The translations under genes and the position numbers were made by a program. This document shows positions 44,301-52,764 of a DNA stretch of 55,445 bases, in pieces. The DNA lies in the NCBI GenBank assembly GCA_017858255.1, contig JAFMBV010000014.1, positions 1-55,445 of the forward strand. Reading direction: 5' to 3'. How positions within the stretch are numbered: position 1 is the first letter of the stretch; the number at the start of each line of letters is the position of its first letter. Below the pieces are notes generated by a model. The model was not told the origin of the DNA and searched no databases. It saw only the letters and a program-made list of their open reading frames with translations. The DNA comes from Bacteriovoracaceae bacterium. Its GTDB lineage: Bacteria; Bdellovibrionota; Bacteriovoracia; Bacteriovoracales; Bacteriovoracaceae.

Positions 44301-45269
44301 CTAGGACTTAATAACAAATCCCCATTCAATTTTAGCTAGACCGTTTTTCATCATACCACTTGGTGGGTTAGGAAATGGACCGGCCTTATTGAAACTTTCT
44401 ATCGCAGCGTCATCTAATTCACGAACACCACTAGAGCCCTTCACATTTATTTTTACAATATTACCCTTCGTATCCAGGATAATTTCTAATGATGTAATCC
44501 TATTCTTACTTGCAGGAAGACGACGGCCACTTTTCCATAAAGCTTGCGCCTTCTTCTGTATTGAATTACCCCAATATTGCTCTAGCTTTTGTTTAATACG
44601 ATGATAAAAACCATAATACTTGTATTCAACAGTATTCAGACGGGTCATATCCCCTAAAGGCAGATCCTCTACAAAGTCGTTGTTTGCGGAAAGACCAGAC
44701 TTCCCTTTTAGGCCATTTTTGATTCCTAGTGCCGCTAATGAAGTCTGTGCTCTCTTTTTCTTACGTTTTGCCTTTGGGGCATTTGTGCCTACAGCAAGAT
44801 CAGCAAACTTTATTTGCTTCTTTTTTGACACTCTGCCGCGCTTCTTTTGCTTCTGGGCCCTGACTGGAATCTTCGCCAAGGAAGTCGTTGGTGTTACTTT
44901 TTGTTCTTTAGCCTGGGACTTTCGACCCATTTTTGTGCCTTTTCCTGCTGCCTTAAAAGACCCAGTATTTTTGGAGGCCATTTGCTTTCTGAACTTTTGG
45001 GTATCCTTACTTAGAAACTTAGCGTCAGGATCTCGTGTCTTATCTTTACTCTTCTCAGAAGTAACAATCTGCTTAGGTTTACTTTTATTGCTTTGAAGTA
45101 CTATACGAATTCGTTTTTCTGGTGGCTTTGGTTGAGACTTGGAAATGTCTGCGAAGCGTTTAAACTCAATAACCCCCAAGAAGCTCACATGAAAGAAAAG
45201 CGAGAGCATTAAGCTCCAGAAAATAAATTTTTTCGCCTTTTCAACATTTTTATTCAAGCTAATCACCAT
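44301..45269 (-). CDS. TonB-like protein with basic linker
   Basis: TonB-family proteins span the inner membrane and transmit energy or contacts to the outer membrane. The 322-residue product has a short cytosolic N-terminus, one membrane segment (near residues 16-35) and a long Lys/Arg/Ser-rich periplasmic linker (~45-185). The C-terminal TonB domain includes TSLEIILDTKGNIVKINVKGSSGVRELDDAAIESFNKAGPFPNPP. The linker is strongly basic, not the Pro-rich type of classical TonB, and no exbB/exbD is adjacent. It lies downstream of the PBP1A operon on the same strand. Confidence 0.8.
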   Translation of the reverse strand: MVISLNKNVEKAKKFIFWSLMLSLFFHVSFLGVIEFKRFADISKSQPKPPEKRIRIVLQSNKSKPKQIVTSEKSKDKTRDPDAKFLSKDTQKFRKQMASKNTGSFKAAGKGTKMGRKSQAKEQKVTPTTSLAKIPVRAQKQKKRGRVSKKKQIKFADLAVGTNAPKAKRKKKRAQTSLAALGIKNGLKGKSGLSANNDFVEDLPLGDMTRLNTVEYKYYGFYHRIKQKLEQYWGNSIQKKAQALWKSGRRLPASKNRITSLEIILDTKGNIVKINVKGSSGVRELDDAAIESFNKAGPFPNPPSGMMKNGLAKIEWGFVIKS

Positions 45270-45357
45270 CTCGACAAGGTTGTTAATACCTATCGGTCAA
45301 AGTTTTAAGCTTTTAATGAAAATATTACGCTAATTAAAAATAGGAAAAAATTGGTTG

Positions 45358-48105
45358 TTACTGATTGTTATAATAGTCATCTTCTTCTAAAATTGGACCA
45401 GTTGGAGCACTATCCCGACTGTTTTCATCAACCTCCAACTCTCCACCAGGCTCGCTGCCCTCAACAAAAGATTCTAAAAATCCATTTTCAGCACCAGGCC
45501 CTACGGGTTTACCTGTTACCTTATCAATCAAAACATTTACGATTCCAAGTGGTGGTCTAAAGTCATACTCACCATACTTCTTAAGACCTGCTGCCATAAA
45601 CTCTTTCCAAGTTGGCAGAGCTGCTTTTGCACCAGTTTCACCGAAGCCTAGGGTTTGGTTTTCATCAAAGCCAGTCCATACACCTGTTACTATATTTTGG
45701 CTGAATCCTAAAAACCAAGCATCAACATAATTATTTGTTGTGCCTGTTTTTCCACCTAAGAAAGTAGAAACAGACTTTGCTCTTCTCCCAGTACCATGAA
45801 GAACAACTCCACGAAGTAAATTTGTCATTAAATAGGCAAGCCTAGAGTCATAGACTTGATCGCCGCCCAGTGTGAGAAGAAATGGGTTTTGCTTTTCATC
45901 AGCAATCTCTTCTTCGGCCCCTTTTTCCCCCATATCCTGAATTTCAGGAACTGGAGTGGACTCCGTCATTACTGTATCAACTTTTTCAATAGGCTTGAGG
46001 TCTTCGTAACTCTCGTCAAATGGCACAGCATTTCCAAAACGATCAGTAATAGAGATTATTGATTTCGGTGTAACCCTCTTTCCACCATTTGGAAAAATGG
46101 CATATGTACTTACGAGGTCCATCAGTGTCACACCAAAAGAACCAAGGGCCAACGAAAGGTCTTCATCAAGGGCAGAATTTAGCCCTATTCGATCAACAAA
46201 TTCTAATATTTTTTTAACGCCCAAATCACTCGCTATTTTTACAGTTGGGACATTTCGAGATTGTTCAAGACTATTTCTTAAGGTCGTAGGCCCCTTGAAT
46301 TTTCCATCATAATTTCGAGGCTTCCAATTTAAAGTCGCGTCTACTCCGCCTAGGGTTTCAGGAGAATCAATTATAATTGATGCCGGTGTGTATCCATTTT
46401 CAAGAGCCGCAGCAAAAAGAATAGGCTTAAAAGATGAGCCCGGTTGCCTTTTCGATTGAATAGCACGATTGAACTGACTCTTTTGAAAGTCTGATCCCCC
46501 TACCAATGAAATTAAATGACCATTCTCAGGATTCATTGCCACCAAAGCGCCCTCGGCTTCCGGTTCCTGATCAAGAAGAAGTTTTAAATAGGTTTGTTGA
46601 TTAAGGTATTTTTTTACATCTTTAGACTGCTTATCGAGATATTCTACAAACCCTTGGCTAGTGTGACTTCGAAGTTTAACACTATCTTTTAATACCTGAA
46701 CGTGAACAACATCCCCTGTCTTCAAAACCGAACTAGGTTTCGTAACGTAAGGGTAGAAGTTTCTCTCTTCAGAAATTTTCCTTTCATGGGCCCATCGAAA
46801 ACCATCGTAAGGAATGATCCCAATAACACCACCTATATCAACGTAAACGATTCGTGCCCAATCATCGATTGAAATCACTACACCTTTATACCTTGTATTC
46901 TCTTTAATATATTTTTTAAAAATGGAGTTAGGTGATGTACCAGGAACAAACCTCTTCCTTTTTACAATTTTTCGGAAATCTTCTTGATAGTCTAATATGT
47001 CTTGTATTTCTTCTAAGGTTAATGAAAGTTCATATTCTTTTTCGTTTGCATTATTTAAGATAAAGTAAGTCGATTCATTTCTATAAAAGTCTTTTAAGAA
47101 CTTCTCTCTCCACTCACCTAATGTCTCAAGTTCAATATGTGAGAGCGCTCCCTTATACCCTTGTCTTTTATCGACCTCTTTGACCGTTTTTAATACTTCC
47201 TCTTCTGCCTTTTTTTGTAGCTCATAATCAATCGAGGTCTGGACAATGTACCCGTTTGCCAAGAAGTTATCTTTTCCCACTAGCGCGACTACTCTCTGGC
47301 GTACCCAATCAGTAAAGTGACCAGCTTTAAAATTTTCGTTCTTTCTAATTCTGAATTGAGTCTTTTCCTCTATCGCACTTTCGTATTCCTCTTTTGTGAT
47401 CTTGCCAGTATCGTGCATCCTTCTTAAAACATACTGTTGCCTTATTCTTGCTCTTTTTGGATTTACATAAGGTGAATATTTCCCAGGTGCAACCAAAAGA
47501 CCTGCAACTTGGGAAGCTTCTGCGATGGTGGCCTCTGAGAGTGCTTTTCCAAAGTATCCTTGAAATGCTGATTTTACCCCATAATAGCCTCCCCCCAAAT
47601 ACACTTGATTTAAGTAGAGATATAAGATTTCTTCCTTCGTAAACTTTTCTTCAATTCTTTGGGCAAGTAGAAAGTCTTTAATTTTTCTAGATATTGATCT
47701 CTCCCTACTTAAGAGTAGAGACTTGGCCACCTGTTGAGTTATGGTACTTCCCCCTTGCACAACTCGTCCTGCCCGCAAGTTTGCTATCAAAGCGCGAATC
47801 ACTCCCATATAATCCACACCAGTGTGTTCATAAAACGAGTCATCCTCTGCTGATAGGAAAGCGTCTATTACTCTTCTTGGAATTTCTTCAAACTTTGCGA
47901 CTTCACGATTTTCAAGCCCAAGGTCAGCTAGAACTGTCCCATCCCTTGAAAGGATCTTAGAGGGTATCGCAGGATGATAATCATTTAGTGAGCTTATCTT
48001 TGGTAGATCAAAAGAAAAGAAGATTAAAATTGAGGTTCCACAAATACCACCGAGAATCCCTAGACTAATTATCGCAATCACAAATCTTATTAAATACTTT
48101 TTCAT
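45358..48105 (-). CDS. mrcA: bifunctional penicillin-binding protein 1A
   Basis: Class A PBPs polymerise glycan strands and cross-link peptides at the inner membrane. The 915-residue product has an N-terminal membrane segment (~8-30). The GT51 domain contains Glu87 in AEDDSFYEH and QGGSTITQQVAK. An inserted OB-type domain follows (~400-500). The transpeptidase has Ser557-X-X-Lys560 (GSSFK), the SRN motif in EQSRNVPT and the KTG in GGKTGTTNNYVDAWF. The long insert and acidic C-terminus fit PBP1A. Its start overlaps the upstream lipoprotein gene by 4 bp. Confidence 0.95.
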   Translation of the reverse strand: MKKYLIRFVIAIISLGILGGICGTSILIFFSFDLPKISSLNDYHPAIPSKILSRDGTVLADLGLENREVAKFEEIPRRVIDAFLSAEDDSFYEHTGVDYMGVIRALIANLRAGRVVQGGSTITQQVAKSLLLSRERSISRKIKDFLLAQRIEEKFTKEEILYLYLNQVYLGGGYYGVKSAFQGYFGKALSEATIAEASQVAGLLVAPGKYSPYVNPKRARIRQQYVLRRMHDTGKITKEEYESAIEEKTQFRIRKNENFKAGHFTDWVRQRVVALVGKDNFLANGYIVQTSIDYELQKKAEEEVLKTVKEVDKRQGYKGALSHIELETLGEWREKFLKDFYRNESTYFILNNANEKEYELSLTLEEIQDILDYQEDFRKIVKRKRFVPGTSPNSIFKKYIKENTRYKGVVISIDDWARIVYVDIGGVIGIIPYDGFRWAHERKISEERNFYPYVTKPSSVLKTGDVVHVQVLKDSVKLRSHTSQGFVEYLDKQSKDVKKYLNQQTYLKLLLDQEPEAEGALVAMNPENGHLISLVGGSDFQKSQFNRAIQSKRQPGSSFKPILFAAALENGYTPASIIIDSPETLGGVDATLNWKPRNYDGKFKGPTTLRNSLEQSRNVPTVKIASDLGVKKILEFVDRIGLNSALDEDLSLALGSFGVTLMDLVSTYAIFPNGGKRVTPKSIISITDRFGNAVPFDESYEDLKPIEKVDTVMTESTPVPEIQDMGEKGAEEEIADEKQNPFLLTLGGDQVYDSRLAYLMTNLLRGVVLHGTGRRAKSVSTFLGGKTGTTNNYVDAWFLGFSQNIVTGVWTGFDENQTLGFGETGAKAALPTWKEFMAAGLKKYGEYDFRPPLGIVNVLIDKVTGKPVGPGAENGFLESFVEGSEPGGELEVDENSRDSAPTGPILEEDDYYNNQ

Positions 48106-49055
48106 AAGTTGGTCTTTTCACTTTTTAAAGATTGAATCTTTTCTTTAGCAATTGTTTTACTTTTAAATACTAAGTCCGCTAATTGCGATAAATCATCAAT
48201 TCTATATTCCTTTAATGGGTAGGAAATCATTATATCCGCTTTTGCTTCACTCTTTAAGGTGACAGAGGCAGCTTTTTCAAAAATTCCATTTAAAAAACCC
48301 GACCCTCTTGACCATGTAATTCCATTTATAAGGAGGTCGACAAAGATTATTCTATTTACTCCGAGGTCTTTTATTTCTTTTTCACCAATCGTTCTAAAGG
48401 TAAACGCAGGCCGGAGGTCTTTATTTAAAATACCTTTATGGTCAAGATTTGCCATTAAGATGGCACCAAGGTCTCCTCTTTTGTGGAAGACAACTCGCTG
48501 CTTAGATTCACTCCAAGTTGGTATTATTAAGGTCAGTCGACCTTCTTCAACCCTATTTCCTATAAGTTCATTAACTAGCTTCTTTTTAACTAGTTCTAGC
48601 CAGTCCTTTTCGAAAATCTCTTCGCCATTAAGTTCATTTATAAATTTGAAAAATTTCCATTCTATATAATCTGGCTCGTACCCAAAGGCATAATAGGCTG
48701 CTATTACGCTCGCAAGTCCATGCCCAACGATAACTGAAGGCTCTTCGCTTTGGAGTCTCAATTCTTTTAGTAAAGCAATGTGACTCAAACTCCTATAGCC
48801 TCCGGGGCCTAATATTAAGGCCGTTGGAACCCTTCCCTTCTTTGGTGTAGATGTAATCTCGACATTTTTAGTCAGGGGTAATGGTCCAACAGTAGTTGTA
48901 GCTTGATCTAATATCTTAGGAACAGGCTTTATGTTTACATTGGACCAGTCAACAGTCATCGACTGATCATTAAGCCTATTAGAAGGATCCTGGTGGCCAC
49001 AAGAAAAGTAAGAGAGGGCCAAAGAAATTAACAATAACCTTTTAGCTATCTTCAA
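48102..49055 (-). CDS. patatin-like lipoprotein with degenerate active site
   Basis: Patatins are lipid acyl hydrolases with a Ser-Asp dyad. This 317-residue product has a signal sequence with a probable lipobox ending at Cys19 (weak: Tyr-Phe-Ser-Cys), then the patatin oxyanion loop LGPGGYRSLSHI (residues 82-93). The nucleophile elbow, normally GxSxG, reads GHGLA at 111-115, so the Ser is Gly113. The Asp motif (DGG/DGA) reads DLL at 240-242. It is therefore probably a non-catalytic relative. It overlaps xseB (14 bp) and PBP1A (4 bp), so it is part of that operon, possibly a periplasmic or outer-membrane partner of the synthase. Confidence 0.75.
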   Translation of the reverse strand: MKIAKRLLLISLALSYFSCGHQDPSNRLNDQSMTVDWSNVNIKPVPKILDQATTTVGPLPLTKNVEITSTPKKGRVPTALILGPGGYRSLSHIALLKELRLQSEEPSVIVGHGLASVIAAYYAFGYEPDYIEWKFFKFINELNGEEIFEKDWLELVKKKLVNELIGNRVEEGRLTLIIPTWSESKQRVVFHKRGDLGAILMANLDHKGILNKDLRPAFTFRTIGEKEIKDLGVNRIIFVDLLINGITWSRGSGFLNGIFEKAASVTLKSEAKADIMISYPLKEYRIDDLSQLADLVFKSKTIAKEKIQSLKSEKTNL

Positions 49056-49263
49056 TTAACTCTTCCTCTAAACTTTGAGAAAGCTTAGAAATCTTTTTTT
49101 CAACCTTTTCCAAATGCTTCTTACACTCTTTATATAGGTGAACACCTTTTTCAAACATTTCAAGGCTTCGCTCTAATTCCAGATCCTTAGACTCAAGCTC
49201 TTCGACAATATTTTCCAAATTGTGGAGAGAGGATTCAAAGCTGTCTTTTTTCTTAATCGTCAT
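49042..49263 (-). CDS. xseB: exodeoxyribonuclease VII small subunit
   Basis: XseB is the small helical subunit of exonuclease VII, which degrades single-stranded DNA with XseA. I start at the ATG at 49263 (73 residues) since AGGAG stands five bases upstream; the longer frame has no family sequence. The product has FESSLHNLENIVEELESKDLELERSLEMFEKGVHLYKEC, the family pattern, and a coiled-coil-like charged tail. xseA is not in the window. Its end overlaps the patatin-like gene. Confidence 0.93.
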   Translation of the reverse strand: MTIKKKDSFESSLHNLENIVEELESKDLELERSLEMFEKGVHLYKECKKHLEKVEKKISKLSQSLEEELIEDS

Positions 49264-49448
49264 GAAAACTCCTGACGCGCCGTCACAAGAGTGACAGACC
49301 AATTAACTTATAAGTGAAAATAGTGCCCTATTAATGGAAGTCTGTACACAATATCGATTAGTTACGCAGGGGGATAAATTTTCCCGTGTGAAGAAATTGG
49401 CACCTATTGTTATATTGTAAATAGACAAAACCACCATGGAGGGTGCGT

Positions 49449-50291
49449 TTGAAAGAATTATGGGTTCCTTTATCCGGCGCTTTGGCCCAACAACGGAAGG
49501 TTGAGACCATCGCGAACAATGTTGCTAACGCAAATACTACGGCCTTTAAAAAAGATCGTGCGGTATTTAAAGAGCACCTTACTGCCTATGAAAAGGGAGT
49601 GGATGTTGATCTGCCTAATAAAGAGTGGGCTCCGGAAGATTTTTACAGAACTTATGGTGCTGAAAATGCCCATGTTGTTGTCGATGGCACTTACACAAAT
49701 TTTTCTCAAGGACCTATTAGGCCCACAAGAAACCCCTTTGACCTTGCTCTTGAAGGTAATGGCTTCTTAGAAGTATTGGGACCAAATGGAATACGCTACA
49801 CAAGAAAAGGAAACTTATCTGTTAACTTGGATGGTGAGGTTGTAACTGACCTCGGCATGCGAATTCTTTCAAGGGTTGATCTACCAGAGGTTGGTAACGG
49901 AAAAGAAGTCATCGATGTTGTTAAGCAAATCCCCTCCCCAAATGAAAGGGTACTTAAGCTACAAAAAGGTCCTGTAACGATTAATAATCAAGGTCAGCTT
50001 TTTCAAAGCGGTAATCTTGTCGGCCAGATCAATATCGTTGAATTTGCAGATCCAAGTATCCTAAAGAAGGAAGGCAATTCTCTTTACATAAATAACGACA
50101 GCAGAAATGTTTTAAAATCTCAACGTAAGACTATCGTGCATCAAGGCGCCTTAGAGCTTTCGAATGTAAATACCGTTGAAGAAATGAGTAACCTGATAAA
50201 GGCGCACAGACAGCTCGAAACAATTCAAAGAGCAATCAAGTCCTACGACAATATGGCGAACAAAGCCTACAACGAAATAGCGAGGTTTTAG
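49449..50291 (+). CDS. flgF: flagellar basal-body rod protein FlgF
   Basis: FlgF is a proximal-rod protein exported by the flagellar type III apparatus. I start at the TTG at 49449 (280 residues, MKELWVPLSGALAQQRKVE), because GGAGG lies six bases upstream; the GTG two codons earlier abuts it. The N-terminal rod motif is VETIANNVANANTTAFKKDR, and PFDLALEGNGFLEV plus the C-terminal LELSNVNTVEEMSNLIKAHRQLE are typical. It has no signal peptide, unlike the next gene. First gene of the operon; the 185-bp gap to xseB must hold its promoter, but no clear flagellar-sigma site was seen. Confidence 0.9.
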   Translation: MKELWVPLSGALAQQRKVETIANNVANANTTAFKKDRAVFKEHLTAYEKGVDVDLPNKEWAPEDFYRTYGAENAHVVVDGTYTNFSQGPIRPTRNPFDLALEGNGFLEVLGPNGIRYTRKGNLSVNLDGEVVTDLGMRILSRVDLPEVGNGKEVIDVVKQIPSPNERVLKLQKGPVTINNQGQLFQSGNLVGQINIVEFADPSILKKEGNSLYINNDSRNVLKSQRKTIVHQGALELSNVNTVEEMSNLIKAHRQLETIQRAIKSYDNMANKAYNEIARF

Positions 50292-50294
50292 ATT

Positions 50295-51131
50295 ATGAAA
50301 TATTTAATTCTATTTAGTCTTTTACTCTCTCTTAAGACTTTTGCTTTATCTAGAGCACTCAATACAGCCGCCACCGGTATGGCCGCACAAGAAGCACATG
50401 TAAACACGATTTCCAATAATATCGCCAACGTTAATACCACTGGTTATAAAAAAGAGCGCACTGAGTTTGAAAGCCTCCATTACCACACCATTAAAGAGGC
50501 TGGCAGTAGAACAAGTAATAACAGTGTTCACAATGTTGGCCATCAAGTTGGTAGTGGGACAAGGGTTTCAGGCATCACTCGAGAGTTTAGTCAGGGTGCT
50601 CCGCAAATTACCAACAGCCCTTTTGATCTAATGATTAATGGTGAAGGATTTTTTGGTATCTTAATGCCTGATCAAACCATCGGGTACACCAGAGACGGTA
50701 GTTTTAATGTTAATAGCCAAGGTCAACTTGTTAACAGACAAGGCTATACAATTATACCCAATCTGCAATTTCCAACCAATACAATGAGTGTAAACATTAC
50801 CGAAGCCGGTACAGTTGAAGCATTTATCAAGAACCAAGTTGAGCCGGTTAATGTCGGTCAAATACCAATATTCACTTTTACAAACCCAACTGGATTATCA
50901 GCTCTCGGTGGAAATAACTACAGACCTTCAATGTCTAGTGGAGCTCCCGTTCAAAACATTGCAGGTGATTCTAATGCCGGAATTGTTAGACAGGGAGCAC
51001 TGGAAGCCTCCAACGTATCAATAATGAGTGAAATGACCAATCTTATTAAAGCTCAAAGAGCATATGAAATGAATTCCAAAGTTATGAAAGTTGCTGATGA
51101 AATTTTGCAAACCGTTAACACTATTAGGTAA
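50295..51131 (+). CDS. flgG: flagellar distal rod protein FlgG with signal-peptide-like N-terminus
   Basis: FlgG builds the distal rod and is normally exported, uncleaved, by the flagellar type III system. The 278-residue product has the normal FlgG core (LNTAATGMAAQE, TISNNIANVNTTGYKKER, C-terminal GALEASNVSIMSEMTNLIKAQRAYEMNSKVM). In front of it are 17 residues, MKYLILFSLLLSLKTFA, with a charged start, a hydrophobic core and a Thr-Phe-Ala cleavage-type end. No alternative ATG, GTG or TTG lies between these and the core. Cleavage after Ala17 would leave a core of canonical length. It is 3 bp after flgF. Confidence 0.9.
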   Translation: MKYLILFSLLLSLKTFALSRALNTAATGMAAQEAHVNTISNNIANVNTTGYKKERTEFESLHYHTIKEAGSRTSNNSVHNVGHQVGSGTRVSGITREFSQGAPQITNSPFDLMINGEGFFGILMPDQTIGYTRDGSFNVNSQGQLVNRQGYTIIPNLQFPTNTMSVNITEAGTVEAFIKNQVEPVNVGQIPIFTFTNPTGLSALGGNNYRPSMSSGAPVQNIAGDSNAGIVRQGALEASNVSIMSEMTNLIKAQRAYEMNSKVMKVADEILQTVNTIR

Positions 51132-51133
51132 AT

Positions 51134-52009
51134 ATGCTTAAGACTTTTATTGCGTTATTAATATTTACAAGCTCAACATTTGCGTGTGACATCAGCGGTC
51201 CAAAGCTAATTTTATGGGACAAAAGTAAAATTCGAAGTCTACCGATGAGTAGTTTTTCGTTTAAAGATTGTTCAAAAAAAGCTATTAAGAAAATTGAGTC
51301 ATTTACGAGTGACTTTGAAGGGACATTAAGCTCTCGAATAATCCAAATTGAAGCAGGTCTTAAAGTTAATGTACTAAACGCGATTCAGATAAGCACTCTC
51401 GAAAGCTTTTTAAATGATCGAGTTGAAAAAAATAAAGACTGGCGTTTTATAAAGACTGGTTTCGTTGGAACAAATAGTGCGACATTTATTATAAAAGAGA
51501 ACCAGTCAATAAGTGTCAATTGCTCCCTCTGTAAGAACACTGGTAATAAAAATATAAAGATAGAATTAAGGGACCCTATTAGTGGTGAATATAGGGCCTT
51601 ATGGGCGAAAGCGGACCTTGCGGCCAAAACTAAAGCTCTTGTATGTCTTGAGAATCTCAATGTAAACAATCAACCTCTTTCACCAAAACAGTTTAAAGAA
51701 ACGATCACATACAGCACTCGTCCGGATCAATTTTTCACAAGCGAGTCTCAAACTATTTTTTATAAGCTCAACAAGCCTAAAGTCATGGGTGAACCTATTA
51801 GGTTCCAAGATCTTACGCCTGTTAACCTTGTTAAAATGGGGAATCCAGTAACGGTTATTCTTAGAAACGAAAGTTTGTTTCTAGAAGGCACTGCGATTCC
51901 AGGACAATCAGGAAAGCTTGGAGAGAGGATTCGTCTAAAAAATACTCGTACTCAAAAAACAATTGTTGGTAAAGTTATAGATTTTAATAAAGTTGAGGTG
52001 GAACTGTGA
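51134..52009 (+). CDS. flgA: flagellar P-ring assembly chaperone FlgA
   Basis: FlgA is a Sec-exported periplasmic chaperone needed to assemble FlgI into the P ring. The 291-residue product has a signal peptide (residues 1-~17, ending FACD) and, at the C-terminus, the SAF-type domain with NLVKMGNPVTVILRNESLFLEGTAIPGQSGKLGERIRLKN, the FlgA signature. It is 2 bp after flgG and overlaps flgH by 4 bp. Confidence 0.88.
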   Translation: MLKTFIALLIFTSSTFACDISGPKLILWDKSKIRSLPMSSFSFKDCSKKAIKKIESFTSDFEGTLSSRIIQIEAGLKVNVLNAIQISTLESFLNDRVEKNKDWRFIKTGFVGTNSATFIIKENQSISVNCSLCKNTGNKNIKIELRDPISGEYRALWAKADLAAKTKALVCLENLNVNNQPLSPKQFKETITYSTRPDQFFTSESQTIFYKLNKPKVMGEPIRFQDLTPVNLVKMGNPVTVILRNESLFLEGTAIPGQSGKLGERIRLKNTRTQKTIVGKVIDFNKVEVEL

Positions 52010-52761
52010 ATTATCTTCGTGGTCTATTAATTATATCCGTATGTCTCCTTTTTACATCTTGTGCAAATTACATCTCTCAGATGCACCGAGAGTTTGATCG
52101 AGCAGACGGTGCTCCACCCCCAATTGAGCGCGATAAATTTGCACTTTATCGGAAAGGACAGCGAGATCAAAGAAGACCAATGGTTAACTCTCAAAACAAT
52201 CCCTCTATTATTCCTTCAATAAAGAGACAGTACGAACCACAAAATCAACCAAAGAAGCGGTTTAAAGCACGTGATATTGCCGATAATGCTAGTGATGGAT
52301 CTTTGTGGTCTGGTGCAGAAGGAAAGAATAATTTCTTATTCACAGAAAATAAAGATAAGTCCAACGGAGACATTCTTCTGTTAAAAATAGCTGGAAAACT
52401 TAAAAATGAGATTACTGCAGAATTAAAAAGAGCTTATCCATCGCCTATAAAAAGGAAGGGTAAAGACGCTGAGAAAAAAGATCCAGAAAAAGAAAAAGCT
52501 CCTGCTTCAGCTGCCAAAGCTTCGGAAGAAGACTCAGATGTCGACGCTGGTTCTGACAAAGTCTACGACAGAATTTCAAGTGTTGTTGTAGAAGAAATTA
52601 ATCAGGACCACCTTCTTATTAGAGGTCGTAAAAATGTTTTATATAAAAATAGAAAGAGGGTCGTAGAGGTTCAGGCCTTAATCTCTCGTCGTGATATTTT
52701 AGACGACGATACCGTTCACAGTAATAAAGTCCTCGAGAGTCAGGTTGTCGTTTTAAGGTAA
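52006..52761 (+). CDS. flgH: flagellar L-ring protein FlgH with charged insert and short C-terminus
   Basis: FlgH forms the L ring in the outer membrane as a lipoprotein. The 251-residue product starts at a GTG that overlaps the flgA stop. The signal sequence ends in FTSC (Cys19). The family text GSLWSG...NFLFTENKDKSNGDILLLKI is at residues 98-128, and the C-terminal part is RISSVVVEEINQDHLLIRGRK and DDDTVHSNKVLESQVVVL. Between them (residues ~146-186) is a Lys/Glu/Ala/Asp-rich low-complexity stretch, and the usual extra C-terminal tail (GxxxxGWLxxFF-like) is missing. Confidence 0.82.
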   Translation: MNYLRGLLIISVCLLFTSCANYISQMHREFDRADGAPPPIERDKFALYRKGQRDQRRPMVNSQNNPSIIPSIKRQYEPQNQPKKRFKARDIADNASDGSLWSGAEGKNNFLFTENKDKSNGDILLLKIAGKLKNEITAELKRAYPSPIKRKGKDAEKKDPEKEKAPASAAKASEEDSDVDAGSDKVYDRISSVVVEEINQDHLLIRGRKNVLYKNRKRVVEVQALISRRDILDDDTVHSNKVLESQVVVLR

Positions 52762-52764
52762 ATT

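Noticed and set aside
49395-49420. Sigma-54-like TGGCAC before flgF
   Set aside because: The upstream half matches, but the GC of the -12 element at the required spacing is missing.
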